From Myrica gale (taxonomy: Eukaryota; Streptophyta; Magnoliopsida; Fagales; Myricaceae): a DNA stretch of 64,000 nucleotides. How positions within the stretch are numbered: position 1 is the first letter of the stretch; each line of letters begins with the position of its first letter. Shown here piece after piece: positions 11,369 through 22,416 of this stretch. Location: the NCBI GenBank assembly GCA_963930655.1, contig OZ005613.1, forward strand, positions 7,758,501-7,822,500, given 5' to 3'. The position numbers and the translations under genes are program-made. The notes under the pieces were generated by a model. That model was not told the DNA's origin. It searched no databases and saw only the letters and a program-made list of their open reading frames with translations.

Positions 11369-11799
11369 AGATGGACGATCAAGGCTTGGATCTTAATATT
11401 GTTGTTTATACTATCTTAATTGATGCTTTGTGTAATGCTGGGAAACTTCCGACAGCAAGAGAACTCTTTGATAGTCTTCCTACCAAAAGATTGCAACCTG
11501 ATGTTCGAACATACACAATAATGGTGAAAGGGCTTTGCAAAGAGGGACTAATAGATGAACCATGTGAACTGCTCGAGCAAATGGACCAGAACGGTTGCTC
11601 ACCTAATCACTTTACATATAACGCAATCATCCAAGGGATTTTGCAACATAATTAGAGATCAAAGGCAACAAAATATCTCCAGATGATGCGTGACAAAGGT
11701 TTCTCAACTGATGCAACCACCGTAACCATATTTGTCGACTTGTTAACTGCTGATCAGCCAGATAAAATTGTTCGAGAGTATTTCCAAAAGTCTGTGTGA
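11369..11799 (+). pseudogene. P-class PPR pseudogene, 3' part
   Basis: Downstream half of the PPR gene. From the ATG at 11371 the frame encodes three PPR motifs ('VVYTILIDALCNAGKLPTA', 'VRTYTIMVKGLCKEGLIDE', 'HFTYNAIIQGILQHN'). After one TAG at 11653-11655 it stays in frame ('TDATTVTIFVDLLTAD') to a natural-looking end, 'KIVREYFQKSV' plus TGA at 11797-11799. That tail is the usual C-terminus of Rf-like PPR proteins. This half is better preserved than the 5' half. Confidence 0.85.
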
Positions 11800-12518
11800 A
11801 GGTCGTCAAACTTTTTAGGATTAATAAAATACATTTCATTTCCTGTACCAGGACAATGAAATGTTTAGACTAGGTGATACCTTTCCATGTCTTTGGAGTA
11901 GGTTGTTTGTTACCACTCTATTTAATGTTTGTAGGATGATATTCTCTTAACAAATATTTCATTGTTATGATTTAGGGTAGTAAATATCGTTTGAACATTT
12001 GTGAGTTTAATGGATCTTCGTGTCATAAGCGGGAACTGGTTGGGCATTAATAGATTCGGAAATCAATTTGCAATGATGTAGACTGTTTAGTTTATCAACA
12101 TTTGGAAGTTAATAGTTACAACGTGCTTCGATATACGTTCAGCTTTGTCTTTAATCATGATGTGTTGACTGTATTAGCCATTTTCTTTTTCAACTATATA
12201 TATATATATATATTTGTCGCCTTTCGGTATGCTATAAGTTCACTTTAAATTTGGTCTTTTGAGGATAAGAAAGCAAGTTAAAAGACGGGAACATCATCGA
12301 CTTTGAAAAATAAAATGTCTACTGTCTTGAAATGATTGAAATATCTGCTTATGAACCTGTGTCATTATATGGTGTTCAAGAGGCACAAGGGAGCTTTCTG
12401 GAGCCATTGCCTAGCTGTGCATTTCTTTCAGAGCAAGGCTTAGGAATAACGGATTTGAAATAGGATTCCATCTATTTCAGTTAACAAATAACTTTGAAAA
12501 TGGAATTGTGTCACAGGG
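11800..12518 (+). other. AT-rich flank of PPR pseudogene, no gene
   Basis: Probable former 3' region of the PPR gene. It holds a (TA)n microsatellite at about 12193-12213 and nothing else I recognise. Confidence 0.6.
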
Positions 12519-12523
12519 TAGTT
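12519..12523 (+). repeat. 5-bp TSD (TAGTT), left
   Basis: TAGTT directly precedes the 5' LTR and recurs at 16172-16176 directly after the 3' LTR. It fixes the outer ends of the copia element, including the unusual 3' end that lies beyond the tandem PBS units. Confidence 0.93.
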
Positions 12524-12680
12524 TGTTGGCGTGAAATCCATACCCCACGAGCATGAAGAATTTCAGCCCCAAAGTCAAAAGTTGCGGCTGATATTTGCTG
12601 CAAAGAGGAGTCAAGATTTGCTGTATAAATCTTGCCACAAATCTTGAAATGTTATGTCGCCTCTGTCAGGAGTTCTCTCG

Positions 12681-12689
12681 CTATAAATT
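12681..12689 (+). promoter_or_regulatory. TATA-like box in copia 5' LTR
   Basis: CTATAAATT about 315 bases before the first PBS unit. The same sequence is at about 15766 in the 3' LTR. It is the best candidate core promoter of the element, judged only from sequence. Confidence 0.45.
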
Positions 12690-12989
12690 CGAACTCTTGT
12701 AATGAAGTTCGGTGTGACTCTCAGTGGAAGAGCATCCGTGTGTTGAGAGAAAATGGTGACTCTCTGATGTAGAGCACCAGTGGGTGGAGAGAAACGGTAT
12801 GACTCTCAGTTGAAGAGCACTCGTGGGTTGAGAGAGTTTGTGAGGAGAAATGTGTTGTGTGAGAGTTGAGAGTTTGTAAAGTTTTGATTCTGTGAGTGAA
12901 ATCAAAATACTCTCCTCCGTGGACGTAGGCAGTTGCCGAACCACGTAAAATATTGGTCTCCTTGTGTTTGTGTTTTTCCGTTCTGTGCT

Positions 12990-13087
12990 CAACAAGTGGT
13001 ATCAGAGGCAGTTTTGTACCCAACAAGTGGTATCAGAGGCAGTTATGTACCCAACAAGTGGTATCAGAGGCAGTTCTGTACCCAACA
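12990..13087 (+). repeat. Three tandem PBS-bearing units at the 3' edge of the 5' LTR
   Basis: Units of about 31 bases, each reading CAACAAGTGGTATCAGAGGCAG plus 'ttNtgtaccc'. TGGTATCAGAG is complementary to the 3' end of plant initiator tRNA-Met, the usual copia primer. A degenerate fourth copy, AGTGGTTATTGGAACC, follows at 13088 in the interior. Confidence 0.9.
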
Positions 13088-13975
13088 AGTGGTTATTGGA
13101 ACCGGCAGGTGGTCAAAATTTTTCGTTCGGCCGAGACCTGATCTGTGTCCAAATGAAATTTTGGAACTCACTGGAAATTCCTCGAGACGAGACGAGCACA
13201 ACGGTACAAACCAGGGGTCAAATGGACACCACACGCTCCCATACGCGCCAGTAGAAGCTTCTGGGCGTGTCCCCACTCTCCCCACGCGCTTCCACGCGCC
13301 GCATGCTGCGGGAAGAATGTTGCGCACTCCACCACATGCTCGGGAGGAAGAAGGAGGGTCGATACACGCTCTAGGCGGAAACTAGATTGGGTCGGGTCTT
13401 CTAACCGGGAAACCAGATCGGGTCGGGTCTTCGAAAGGTGAGTCAGACCGAGTTGGGGGCGAGTCAGGCCGAGTTGGACCGAGTTGAGTGAGTCAACTCG
13501 CTAAGTTAACGGTGACGGAAAACGTTAACGGCGGTAGCATCTTCGAAGAATATTCTGTTATTTTGGGCCGGTCTGGACATGTTTCTACCTATCGACAGTT
13601 CCGGACGCAACGGTGGCTCTGTTTTGCGAGATTCAACTCTGAACGTAGAGATACAAGCCATTTAAGCCTCAGATATAGGCGAATCAATGGCAAATTCAGA
13701 TTCCGGGGATTGTGCATGATGCTGCAGGAGATGGCTCAGTGTTAAGTAGAGGTTACTGTCACCTCCTCCTCCACCAGAGACTGCAGAAGATGATGAGCTG
13801 TTGAGTAGAAGGCGTCACCTCCTCCACCAGATATTGCACCAGATGCACATGGTGTTGAGTAGAAGGCGTTGTCACCTTCTCCACCAAAAGCTTGATAAAT
13901 GAATGCTAGCAACCAACTGAGAAAGAGGAAGATGGTGAGAGTTTATTCACTCTTCCTGAAGATTTTGAAGAAGGT
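13088..13975 (+). other. Copia leader region, degenerate
   Basis: GC-richer leader of the element, with short repeats such as 'gatcgggtcgggtctt' (13390-13435) and 'gagttggaccgagttg' (13450-13490). Near 13740-13890 there are degenerate units of 'gttgagtagaaggcgt…cacctcctccacca'. No gag domain is recognisable. Confidence 0.6.
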
Positions 13976-14495
13976 TGTGTTCATGTTGCGAGTACGGATG
14001 CAAAATGGATGGTAGACATAACAGCTTCCTACCACGTCGCTCCTCGCAAAGACTTCTTCATGGAGCCGGAGACTATTGTACAGTGAAAAGAAGAAAGTCA
14101 AGAAGAAAGTCCAGTTCCTCTAAGATCGCTGGTGTATGCGATCAGAAAAAATCCAATGTATCATATACCATGGTGTTATACAAGTGCCCAACCTCCGGCT
14201 AAATCCAATATTTGTGTCAGCCCTTTACCGCCAGGGCTATGACAACCGTTTCAGCAATAATACCTGGATGTTGACGAAAGGTATTGTGGTTGTCACTTAT
14301 GGACACATGTGTGGCACATTATTGACTCATGTGAAGATATGTGATGATGGCCTCAAAGCGGGTGAAGGTGAGGCATCTCCAAATTTGTGGCATAAGAGAC
14401 TTAGACACATGAAGGAGAAAGGATTATTTACATTGGCAGTGAAAAGCGTATCCAGGAGGGAAAGCGCATCCAACCCTTTGCAGAAAAGAGTCTAG
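13976..14495 (+). pseudogene. Copia protease / GAG-pre-integrase fragment
   Basis: In two frames the sequence gives pieces of copia protease ('SSSKIAGVCD'-like) followed by the GAG-pre-integrase region: 'NLRLNPIFVSALYRQGYDNR', 'LTKGIVVVTYGHMCGTL', then 'ASPNLWHKRLRHMKEKGL' (copia consensus LWHxRLGHMSExG). The zinc-binding His is visible. A TAG ends it at 14493-14495. The integrase core that should follow is reduced to scattered residues to about 14660. Confidence 0.75.
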
Positions 14496-14899
14496 AGAAG
14501 ATCAAAGTTGTTGAACCTGGTACACTTTGATCTATGATCCCTTTTTTTAAAGAGGTATCTTTGGGTGGTAGCAGATATGCAGCCTGTTACTTAATAAGCA
14601 GAACACTATCAAATCTGTTGACGCTTGAGGCTCCAGAGATAGTGTGGTCTAGCTGAAAGATATCCTCCTCTCGTTGGAGCACTTTGCACATGTATCCAAG
14701 CTGCAGAGATAGATGTTGAGTTGGAGAACAGTTACTCAGTCCACCAGAAGATTTGGATATAGGTTTTGGGATCCTGGAGCTGATCGCTTCATATGGTTAT
14801 CAAACCCAGGTGATATGAAAAGTGTTCTGGATATTATTCAGTCCTAGACGGCTTCAGTTTGCCACAGACACTGAAGGAACGCAGGATGGTTCCCCTGAA

Positions 14900-15110
14900 G
14901 AGGAAGGTATGAAGTGTGTTGAGCGACAGAAGAAGATATCGCTCCACTAGAAATTGCTAAGAGAGTGTTGAGCATAGGGGTTCAGCTACCCACTCCACTA
15001 GAAGCTGCAGAAGAGGGTGTTGAGTAGGGGAGACGTACCCCCTCAACCAAAGGTTGCAGAAATGAGTGTTGAGCATGAGTTATCTACTCCACTAGAAGTT
15101 GTATGATCAT
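14900..15110 (+). repeat. Degenerate ~60-bp units in copia interior
   Basis: Units contain 'gtgttgag', then 'actccactagaagctgcagaag'. They resemble the units near 13740-13890 and lie where the integrase-RT linker would be. They are probably internal duplications of that linker. Confidence 0.6.
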
Positions 15111-15360
15111 CACAGTGATTCAGTGATGATGAACTTCCTCTGATTGATGATCCTCCACGGAGAGAGAGTTGTCACTGATCCCGTCGAAGAGATTTCCGGA
15201 ATTAGATTATATTCTTCTTATTGATGAGGAGGAGCAACAAAGATTTTGTGAAGTCATAACTCTTAGAGACATGTTGATTCGGGAGATGGAAGATGTCTTG
15301 CACAAGTGATGCAAGATGAGAAGAGTCCCTTGCACAGGAGATGCAAAATGTCTTGCACAA

Positions 15361-15430
15361 GAGTTGCAAGATGAAATGATTTCTTTGCAGAAGAATCAGA
15401 TGTATGAGTTGGTGAGACTTCCAAAGAGAG
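15361..15430 (+). pseudogene. Copia reverse transcriptase start, fragment
   Basis: 'QDEMISLQKNQMYELVRLPK' matches the conserved start of copia RT (xEMxSLxKNxTWELVxLPxG). It then jumps into the sequence next to the polypurine tract, so the RT core (YVDD) and RNase H are deleted. Confidence 0.75.
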
Positions 15431-15538
15431 CACTAAAGATTTCAACTGACATGTCGTCGTAGGTGGAGATATGTGGGACATAGCTGGGATGAGCACCTCC
15501 AACTGAAGATGTCAGGAGATATTCCCTTTTGTGTGGCA

Positions 15539-15551
15539 TGGAGGGGGAGAA
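15539..15551 (+). promoter_or_regulatory. Polypurine tract of copia element
   Basis: GGAGGGGGAGAA directly before the TGTTGG of the 3' LTR; the expected primer site for plus-strand synthesis. Confidence 0.85.
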
Positions 15552-15552
15552 T

Positions 15553-16171
15553 TGTTGGAATGAAATCCATGCCCCACAAGCATGAAGAATTTCAGCCCCA
15601 AAGTCAAAAGTTGCGGCTGATATTTGCTGCAAAGAGGAGTCAAGATTTGCGGTATAAATCTTGCCGCAAATCTTGAAATGCTATGTCGCCTTTGTCAGGA
15701 GTTAATTCACCGAAAGAAGAAGATTTGCAAGCCACAAATCTTGAAGTTTTTCTTCACTTCTCTCGCTATAAATTCGAACTCTTGTAATGAAGTTCGGTGT
15801 GACTCTCAGTGTAAGAGCACCCGTGTGTTGAGAGAAAATGGTGACTCTCTGATGTAGAACACCAGTGGGTGGAGAGAAACGGTGTGACTCTCAGTTGAAG
15901 AGCACTCGTGGGTTGAGAGAGTTTGTGAGGAGAAATGTGTTGTGTGAGAGTTGAGAGTTTGTAAAGTTTTGATTCTGTGAGTGAAATCAAAATACTCTCC
16001 TCCGTGGACGTAGGCAGTTGCCGAACCACGTAAAATATTGGTCTCCTTGTGTTTGTGTTTTTCGTTCTGTGCTCAACAAGTGGTATCAGAGGAAGTTTTG
16101 TATCCAACAAGTGGTATCAGAGGCAATTCTATACCCAACAAGTGGTATCAGAGGCAGTTATGTACCCAACA
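15553..16171 (+). repeat. Copia 3' LTR
   Basis: The complete 619-bp LTR. It matches the 5' LTR throughout and includes three tandem PBS-bearing units at its end (about 16075-16171). The following TAGTT (16172-16176) shows that these units are truly part of the LTR and not of the interior. Confidence 0.92.
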
Positions 16172-16176
16172 TAGTT

Positions 16177-16424
16177 ATCATTCTTTACCATTTACATCAG
16201 GCAGTATATAGAGAGTAAATGGCCACATTCTAGGCACATGTGTGATACACCTCATCGTATCTATTTGTTATTATTATTCTAGCTGTATGATTTCTTTTTC
16301 AAAGATTAACAGCTGGATGTGTGATATTACTATTACTGTTAATGAGCTTTTGTGGTTGTGGTCATGGTTAGAAGATTCACCCTGCGAATCATGATTAAAA
16401 TCATTTTGATCAAAAGACTCATAA
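16177..16424 (+). other. Unassigned spacer between copia elements
   Basis: About 250 bases with no domain or repeat I can name. In a complete copy this place would hold the outer part of the next element's LTR, but it does not match 22417-22591. Confidence 0.5.
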
Positions 16425-17404
16425 TTTTCAACATATTTAGTCAATTTAAACAACTCTAAGATCACCTAGACAATATAACAAACACCAGGACCGCAGAAAA
16501 TCCTTGAACTAATCTTTTGAACCAAGGTACATAACCAACATACCAAGATTCAAAATATATAATGCTAATCAATAACAAGTAAATATAAAGGAATTGAATG
16601 CAAACAATCACACAAACACAAGAGATTGTTTACGAAGTGGAAAACCATTTGAAAGAACTCTTTAAAATGGAAAAACCACTTTGGGCTAACCTCCGGTTAA
16701 CCAATCCACTAAATGAGAGAAACACTTGCAGTCGGTGACTATGTTTACCCCAAACTTTTGCTACTTAACAAATCCCGAAAGAAGCAGTTCGAACGACACG
16801 CTCGAACCCATACCAAGCGGTAGAATCCAAAACCTTTGAATCTCTCTCTCACTTCAATGACTCTTGATCAAAGTAAACTTGCTTTAAGACGATTGGAACT
16901 CCAATCGACAAATATCGGAACTCCAATTTTTACTCACTACCACAATGAGATTTTGTAGGTGGTGATTGATCTCTTCATCAGCAGACGGTAGAGGACAATG
17001 AAAATCTTATCCTCTTCTCCAATCTTCACAATTCTCTCTCAAGAAGTCTTCATTCATTTTCATATCTGTTTCTCTTCTATTTTCGTCCAAGTCGTTTTGT
17101 CCAGCGAACTAAAAGTGCCTTTTAAATGACTGGGTATTCAAACGCGATAAGTCACATATTATTTGTCCGCGTTTTGGCTTGAGACTCAAGCTAGCTGCAA
17201 ATTACAACGTGATTTCTTCAAGCTCGGCTCAAGTTAGCCCAACCAGCACTTAACCATTTTAACAACTTTATAACTTCTAGATTTCTTCACTTCTAAACCC
17301 TTTCAACTGAAAACAGTTTCTTGATCAACCACATCCAAGACACCGTTTCTATAAAACAAGCATGTCACATAATAAAGCCAATATTCTAACCTAAGGAACT
17401 AACA
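16425..17404 (-). repeat. Copia 3' LTR (minus strand), truncated
   Basis: Matches 22592-23237 over most of its length, for example 'gcagaaaatc', 'aatcttttgaaccaag' and 'cacttgctttaagacgattgg'-type blocks. It starts TGTTAGTTCC on the minus strand (17404). It holds a block near 17100-17390 that the other LTR lacks. The end corresponding to 22417-22591 is missing. Confidence 0.85.
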
Positions 17405-19019
17405 AGCTCTCCCTTTGACAATTCCGTGATAAAACTCAAAAACCAACCAATTCTCACCAAATTCTGTCAGTCACCAGAATAGAATTTAGTTTAGAACTTT
17501 ACATAACCTATTCTAAACCAATAGGACTCAATGAAAAGTGTCTTGGGTCTTTTGGTACCTGCAATTACACTTGATACAAAAATGATTGTAAAAACAAATA
17601 TCAGCATAATCCAATAAGTGTAACATAGCAGTTATATCATGAAAATCTAGTAAAGTCAGAACAATTACCCTCAGATTTTCATTTCAAGCATCATGCAGAA
17701 GTATGTAACTGCAACATAAGAAAAAGAACAAAAACATCATCATCTATGATATCCATATCACCAATAACAACCAGACAACTACTCCCCCCCCACTGTTCTC
17801 CCCCTTTCTGTCTCAAATAACCAAAGGGATCACATGTCCATTTCTGCATTAGATTCAACCAATAAATCTTTTTCAGCTCAAATAACCAAGTCTCTCCCTC
17901 AATGGTTAACTCTTATCCTGAATTCAACAATGATTAACTCTTATCCTGAATTCAACAACTTTCTACCCATTTACAGCAATATGCAACAACTCGATCTCTC
18001 CTTTTTTACAAAAATAGTCAAAGAGGTTAGTCATCTATATTACTAGCATTTGTATCTTCATCCTCGTTTTCAAAATACTGTTCATCTTCCTCAACAAAAC
18101 TATATGAACTCATTTCGAAAATCTTGAACTAAAGAATCATTTTCATTTTTAAAATAATTTGACACAACATATGGAAAACATACTCAACAAACCAAGTGAT
18201 CATAACACTTATATCTGAAAGTTGTCACGCATATGTAGTAAAGAACTATATCACAAGATTTCTTAAATTATTATAAAAAGACGTCTAAGTTAACAACATA
18301 ATATTAAGGCAATTCAAACTAGTTAAACAAAAGAAATATTTTTCGCTTTTCTAGTAGAAGCCTTTTGATAGAAGACATATGAAATAATAGACAAATTACA
18401 CAAATTAGATAACAGTAAAATATTATAAAATGTACACTTATTCTCATGTATTCTGAAAAATTTGGAAGAAAAAAAAGTTCATCAAATTCCAAATAATTAT
18501 AAATGCAGTCAACGAAATTAAACTACATGAAATAAGACGGAAAACAGATTTAAAAAGAAATGACACACGATTGTTAATGGATTTCAAAAAGATTTGTAGT
18601 AATATGAGTGGAGGATAGTGTGAAAAAAGATAAGAAGGAAGATACGGTAGAAGGAGAAAAAGTAAAAGATACGGTAGAAGGAGAAAAAGTATGAGAACGT
18701 TTTGACTGTCAAGACTTTAGGAGCTTTTACGATTTGCCTCTTTATTTTTTATTTAAAAAATACAACACGGGTTTGAATCGTGAGAGAGTGATCCAAAAAA
18801 GAAAACAAACGATTTTACTTTTAAAAAGGAATGGAACACGTGTATACGAAGGAGATAGAAAACGTACAAACTTTTACTGATTACATTTATTATTCTGTAA
18901 AAATTAAAAGTACGTGTAAAAATGGTAGAAAGTGATCCAGAAGGAAAAAAGTAAAAAAAAAAAAAAAAACTTGCTACCCTATCCGAAAGATAACTCAAAT
19001 GAATTAATGAATAGCACAT
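17405..19019 (-). other. Non-coding stretch between RNase H and 3' LTR
   Basis: About 1.6 kb, longer than usual for a copia element. It contains a C8-10 run near 17785, a 27-bp tandem duplication at about 17907-17963 ('ttaactcttatcctgaattc' units) and a 28-bp duplication at about 18635-18690 ('gatacggtagaaggagaaaa'). No domain is recognisable. It may include an old insertion. Confidence 0.55.
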
Positions 19020-20486
19020 ATGCTTATGGTAATTCTTAAAAATTCAAATTTTGTACTATCTAAAGGTTTGGTAAAGACATCAACTAATTGATTTTCAGTT
19101 AATATGTGCTCTCAAGAAATAATTTGTGTTTCATCTAAATCACTTATAAAATGTTGTCTAATGTCTATATGTTTTGTACTACAATGTTGAACTGGATTTT
19201 TTTAAATATTTATAGCACTAGTATTATCACAATAAATTGTCATAGCATCTTGACTAATTCTATAGTCACATAGCATTTGTTTCATCCAAAGTAATTCAGT
19301 GCAGCAACTACCCAATGCTATATATTCGGCTTCAGTTGTTGAAAGAGAAATATAATTTTGCTTCTTACTCATCCATGCCACTAAATTATTTCATATGTAA
19401 AAACATCCATCTGTAGTACTTTTTCTATCAATGGCATTACCTGCCTAATTGACGTCTGAATATCTAACAAGATTAATATTTGTGTCTTTAGAATACCAAA
19501 GACCAAGGTTAATAGTTCCATTGATATACCTTATCATTTGCTTAACAAATTTAAGGTGAGATTCCATAGGATTTGCTTGAAAACATGCACAAACACCAAT
19601 CATACTCATTTCAAATGCTTGTTTCGTAGCATCAGCAAATTTATGAGCATATGAATCAATAGGGGAACCAAAGACATTACCATCTACATAAATCTGATCA
19701 ATTATTAAATTGTTATTAAACTTCTTTATGAACAAGGTCTAAACATCACTACCTCTCGAGAATTCATTCTCTAGGAGATAAGTTGTCAATCTATCGTACC
19801 AAGCTCCCGAAGCTTGTTTAAGCCCATAAAGAGCATTCTTAACTTTGTACACATGATCTGGAAATTGTAAATCAACAAAACCTTTTGGTTGTGCTACATA
19901 AACATCCTCTTGTAATATACCGTTCAAAAAACCACTTTTAACATTCATTTGGTGGTCTAGGTACAAGATACCAAACATCATTTCTAACGAATTGGTTTAA
20001 CTCTTCATGCATAACATTTACCCAATTAGCATATTCAAGAACTTCTTCAACTTTCTTTGGTTCGGTTAATGAGACATAGCTTGAGAGAGTCAAATGATTT
20101 AGGACTATTTTACGAAGTCTCACTCCCTCTCTCACATCTCCAACTACATTGTCTTAGGGATGACGTAAGTTGACTCTAGATGATGGTTCTTGCATAGGAG
20201 ATGAGACCTTACTAGGAGATGAATCTAAAGTAGTTGAAACTTGAGGTTCATGATTTGGAATATCATCATTTTTATCAATAAAAAATTCAGATGTATTAGA
20301 TATAGCAGCATCAGAAAAGGCATCATCTATTACAACAATTATTGATTCCATAATCACATGAGTTCTAAGATTAAATACACAATAAGCTCTACTTGTCGAA
20401 GAATAGCCAATAAATATTCCTTCATCATTCCTTGAATCAAATTTAGCAAGTTGTTTTCTATCTCTAAGAATAAAACACTTAATTTA
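19020..20486 (-). pseudogene. Copia pol remnant: integrase C-terminus, RT, RNase H
   Basis: Read on the minus strand. The integrase C-terminal region has 'CFILRDRKQLAKFDSR' and 'DEGIFIGYSSTSRAYCVF'. The RT start is '[20 protein letters not shown]'. The RT body has '[20 protein letters not shown]' and '[18 protein letters not shown]'. After a gap it continues with 'DQIYVDGNVFGS', where the catalytic YVDD has become YVDG, and 'HLKFVKQMIRYINGT'. The RNase H end is 'ENQLVDVFTKPLD' near 19060. Several stops and frameshifts separate these blocks (for example at 19736 and 20151), so no active polyprotein can be made. Confidence 0.88.
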
Positions 20487-21594
20487 CTACAAAAAAATAG
20501 GGTTCTAACAGGGGTTGTTTTAACGACAATCACTCAAAACGCCGCTAAAAGTCACATATAGAGGCACTTTTTGTGACCTCTGTTAAAAATTTTATTGTCT
20601 TTTAACGGCGGTCACCAAAAATGCAACTAAAAGTCACCTCTACGGCATTTTTTCTGACCGTTGTTAAAAGACCGCTACTAAAATCTTAATTGTCTTTTAA
20701 CAGAGGTCATTTTAACAGTGGTCACGCCAAACGTCGCTAAAAGTCACCTATAGCTGTGCAATAACAGTCTTTTAACGACGGACAGGAAAAACGCCGCTAT
20801 AGGTGACTTTTAGCGGCATTTTGCTTGACCTCCGTTAAAACCCTGCTGTTAAAAACTTCGTTGTCTTTTAACAGTGGTCGTTTTAACAACGGTCATGCAA
20901 AACACTGCCGAAAGTCACCTATAGCGGTGCTTTTATGACCGCGGTTAAAAAATCTCTGTTAAAAATTTCATTGTCTTTTAACTTTTTAACAGCAGTCGTG
21001 TTAATGGCGGTCACAAAAAATGCCGCTAAAAGTCACATATAGCGGCGCTTTTTGTGACCACCATTAAAAGACCACGGTTAAAAAACGTGGTAGCTAGAAA
21101 TTCCAGCGCGCGCAGCGCACGTTTCCAGCGCACAGCGAGATCTCTAGCGCGAGTATTTGAATATTTTAGTTGGTTCTTGCTTATTGTTATTTAATATTAG
21201 AAATTTGTTAATTTTTATATTACATATAGAGATTATTGTGTTTGTTGTAAAATATTATTAATCAATGATGAAGTATATTTTGTTTTATTATCCCTGTTCT
21301 TTAAGTTTTTACATCTAATGAATTATAATTATTAAAATAAATTTGTATTACCGATTAATAAAACATGTATAGGAAAAAAGTAGTGGTGTTTTAAAAATGC
21401 TGACACATAACAAAAAAAAACTGAGCTGACCTATAGCAGAGTTTTTAAAAATGCTGCAAAAAACCACTGTTTCGGTTCGGGTTTATTGCGACGGTCGAGA
21501 CCGCCACTAAAAACGAGGCTAAAGCTTTAGCAGCAGTTCTTTTACCTTTAGGAGCGATTTCCGACCGCCGCTAACTGTCTTTTTTTTTGTATTG
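20485..21594 (+). mobile_element. Non-autonomous CACTA (En/Spm) element
   Basis: About 1.1 kb between TACTACAAAAAAATAGG on the left and, reversed, CAATACAAAAAAAAAGAC on the right, both close to CACTACAAAAA. The interior has no ORF. It is built from inverted copies of a unit around 'ttttaacggcggtca' and 'cgctaaaagtcacctata'. A short plainer core around 21180-21400 separates the arrays. It interrupts the copia element between gag and pol. The 3-bp duplication is not preserved. Confidence 0.75.
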
Positions 21595-22389
21595 TCGGCT
21601 TCCTTTCTTAAACCTGAAGACTTTACTAAACTTTTTAACAAATAGAGCAACATCATTATCATCCATAGAGTCATTATCAAAAAATTCTTTAATATCGTCA
21701 TGAATAGATTTTAAAGCTATAGATTTGTTCTTTCTAGTCAAAGGAAGGCTGAGTTCATAAGTTTGTAGAGAGCCTACTAACTCTTCTATTTTGATTTTAT
21801 CAATATCTTTGCTTTCCTCTATGGCAGTCATTTTTTATCTAAACCTCTAAGGTAGAGACCTCATGACTTTTCTAACAACCCTTGCTTCGGGTATCTTTTG
21901 TCCAAGACAAAAACTAGAGTTCACAATATCATTCAATTTACTATAGAACTTATCAAAAGTTTCATCCTCTTTCATTCTAATTTCTTCAAACTTAGTAGTT
22001 AACATTTAAAGTTTAGAAGTCTTAACAATTTTTGTTCTCTCATGAGTTGTTTCTAGAATATCTCATGCTTCTTTAGCCGTCTCACACAAGGAGACTCTCT
22101 TGAACTCATCGGGTGATATAGCCATAAAGATGGCATGAACACCTCTACTGTTACAGTTACAGTCATTTAGCTCTTCCTTGGACCAAGAGGACATTTCTTT
22201 TGGTTTAGTTTCTTCCTCAAGAGTAACCGTAGGTCTTGTCCAACCTTTCTCACAACAATTCCACATTCTCTCATCCATTGATTTCAAAAGGCTCTCATTT
22301 GAAGCTTCAAATACGAGTAGTTGCTTCCATCCAAATATGGAAGCACCGAGAATGATTGAAACTCTCCATCTAGGAACTAAACGAGTCAA
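21595..22389 (-). pseudogene. Copia gag remnant (minus strand)
   Basis: Fragments of copia gag (UBN2-type): 'FLKSMDERMWN'-like at about 22260, 'WTRPTVTLEEETKPKEMSSW', 'AIFMAISPDEFKRVSLCETA', then 'MTAIEESKDIDKIKIEELVG' and 'LQTYELSLP' at 21831-21700. Frameshifts separate the two blocks. The reading ends 'FRFKKGSRQYKKK' where the CACTA insertion begins, before the zinc knuckle. Confidence 0.85.
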
Positions 22390-22403
22390 GGAGGGAAGTA
22401 TGA

Positions 22404-22414
22404 CTCTGATACCA
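22404..22414 (-). promoter_or_regulatory. Copia primer-binding site (minus strand)
   Basis: The minus strand reads TGGTATCAGAG just inside the end of the 5' LTR (…CCCACA, then two bases). It is complementary to the 3' end of initiator tRNA-Met. Confidence 0.85.
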
Positions 22415-22416
22415 CT

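Larger units (their letters stand above)
12524..13087 (+). repeat. Copia 5' LTR
   Basis: Starts TGTTGGCG and ends CCCAACA. It carries a TATA-like CTATAAATT at 12681 and the 'gtggacgtaggcagttgccgaa' stretch common in copia LTRs. Its last ~95 bases are three tandem units, each containing TGGTATCAGAGG. It lacks about 58 bases present in the 3' LTR at about 15703-15760. Confidence 0.9.
12524..16171 (+). mobile_element. Internally deleted Ty1-copia retrotransposon
   Basis: A 3.65 kb element with LTRs of 564 bp (12524-13087) and 619 bp (15553-16171), starting TGTTGG and ending CCCAACA, flanked by TAGTT. A purine tract GGAGGGGGAGAA precedes the 3' LTR. The interior keeps fragments of the copia polyprotein: a protease/GAG-pre-integrase piece near 13980-14500 and the first residues of reverse transcriptase near 15361-15430. 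Gag, most of integrase, most of RT and RNase H are missing or scrambled. The LTRs are still very alike apart from a 58-base gap in the 5' LTR, so the insertion is not very old. Confidence 0.92.

Noticed and set aside
12681-13385. ORFs with repeated 'NKWYQRQ' motif as a repeat protein
   Set aside because: They are translations of the tandem PBS units in the copia LTR and the leader; the same ORF recurs over the 3' LTR at 16018-16218.
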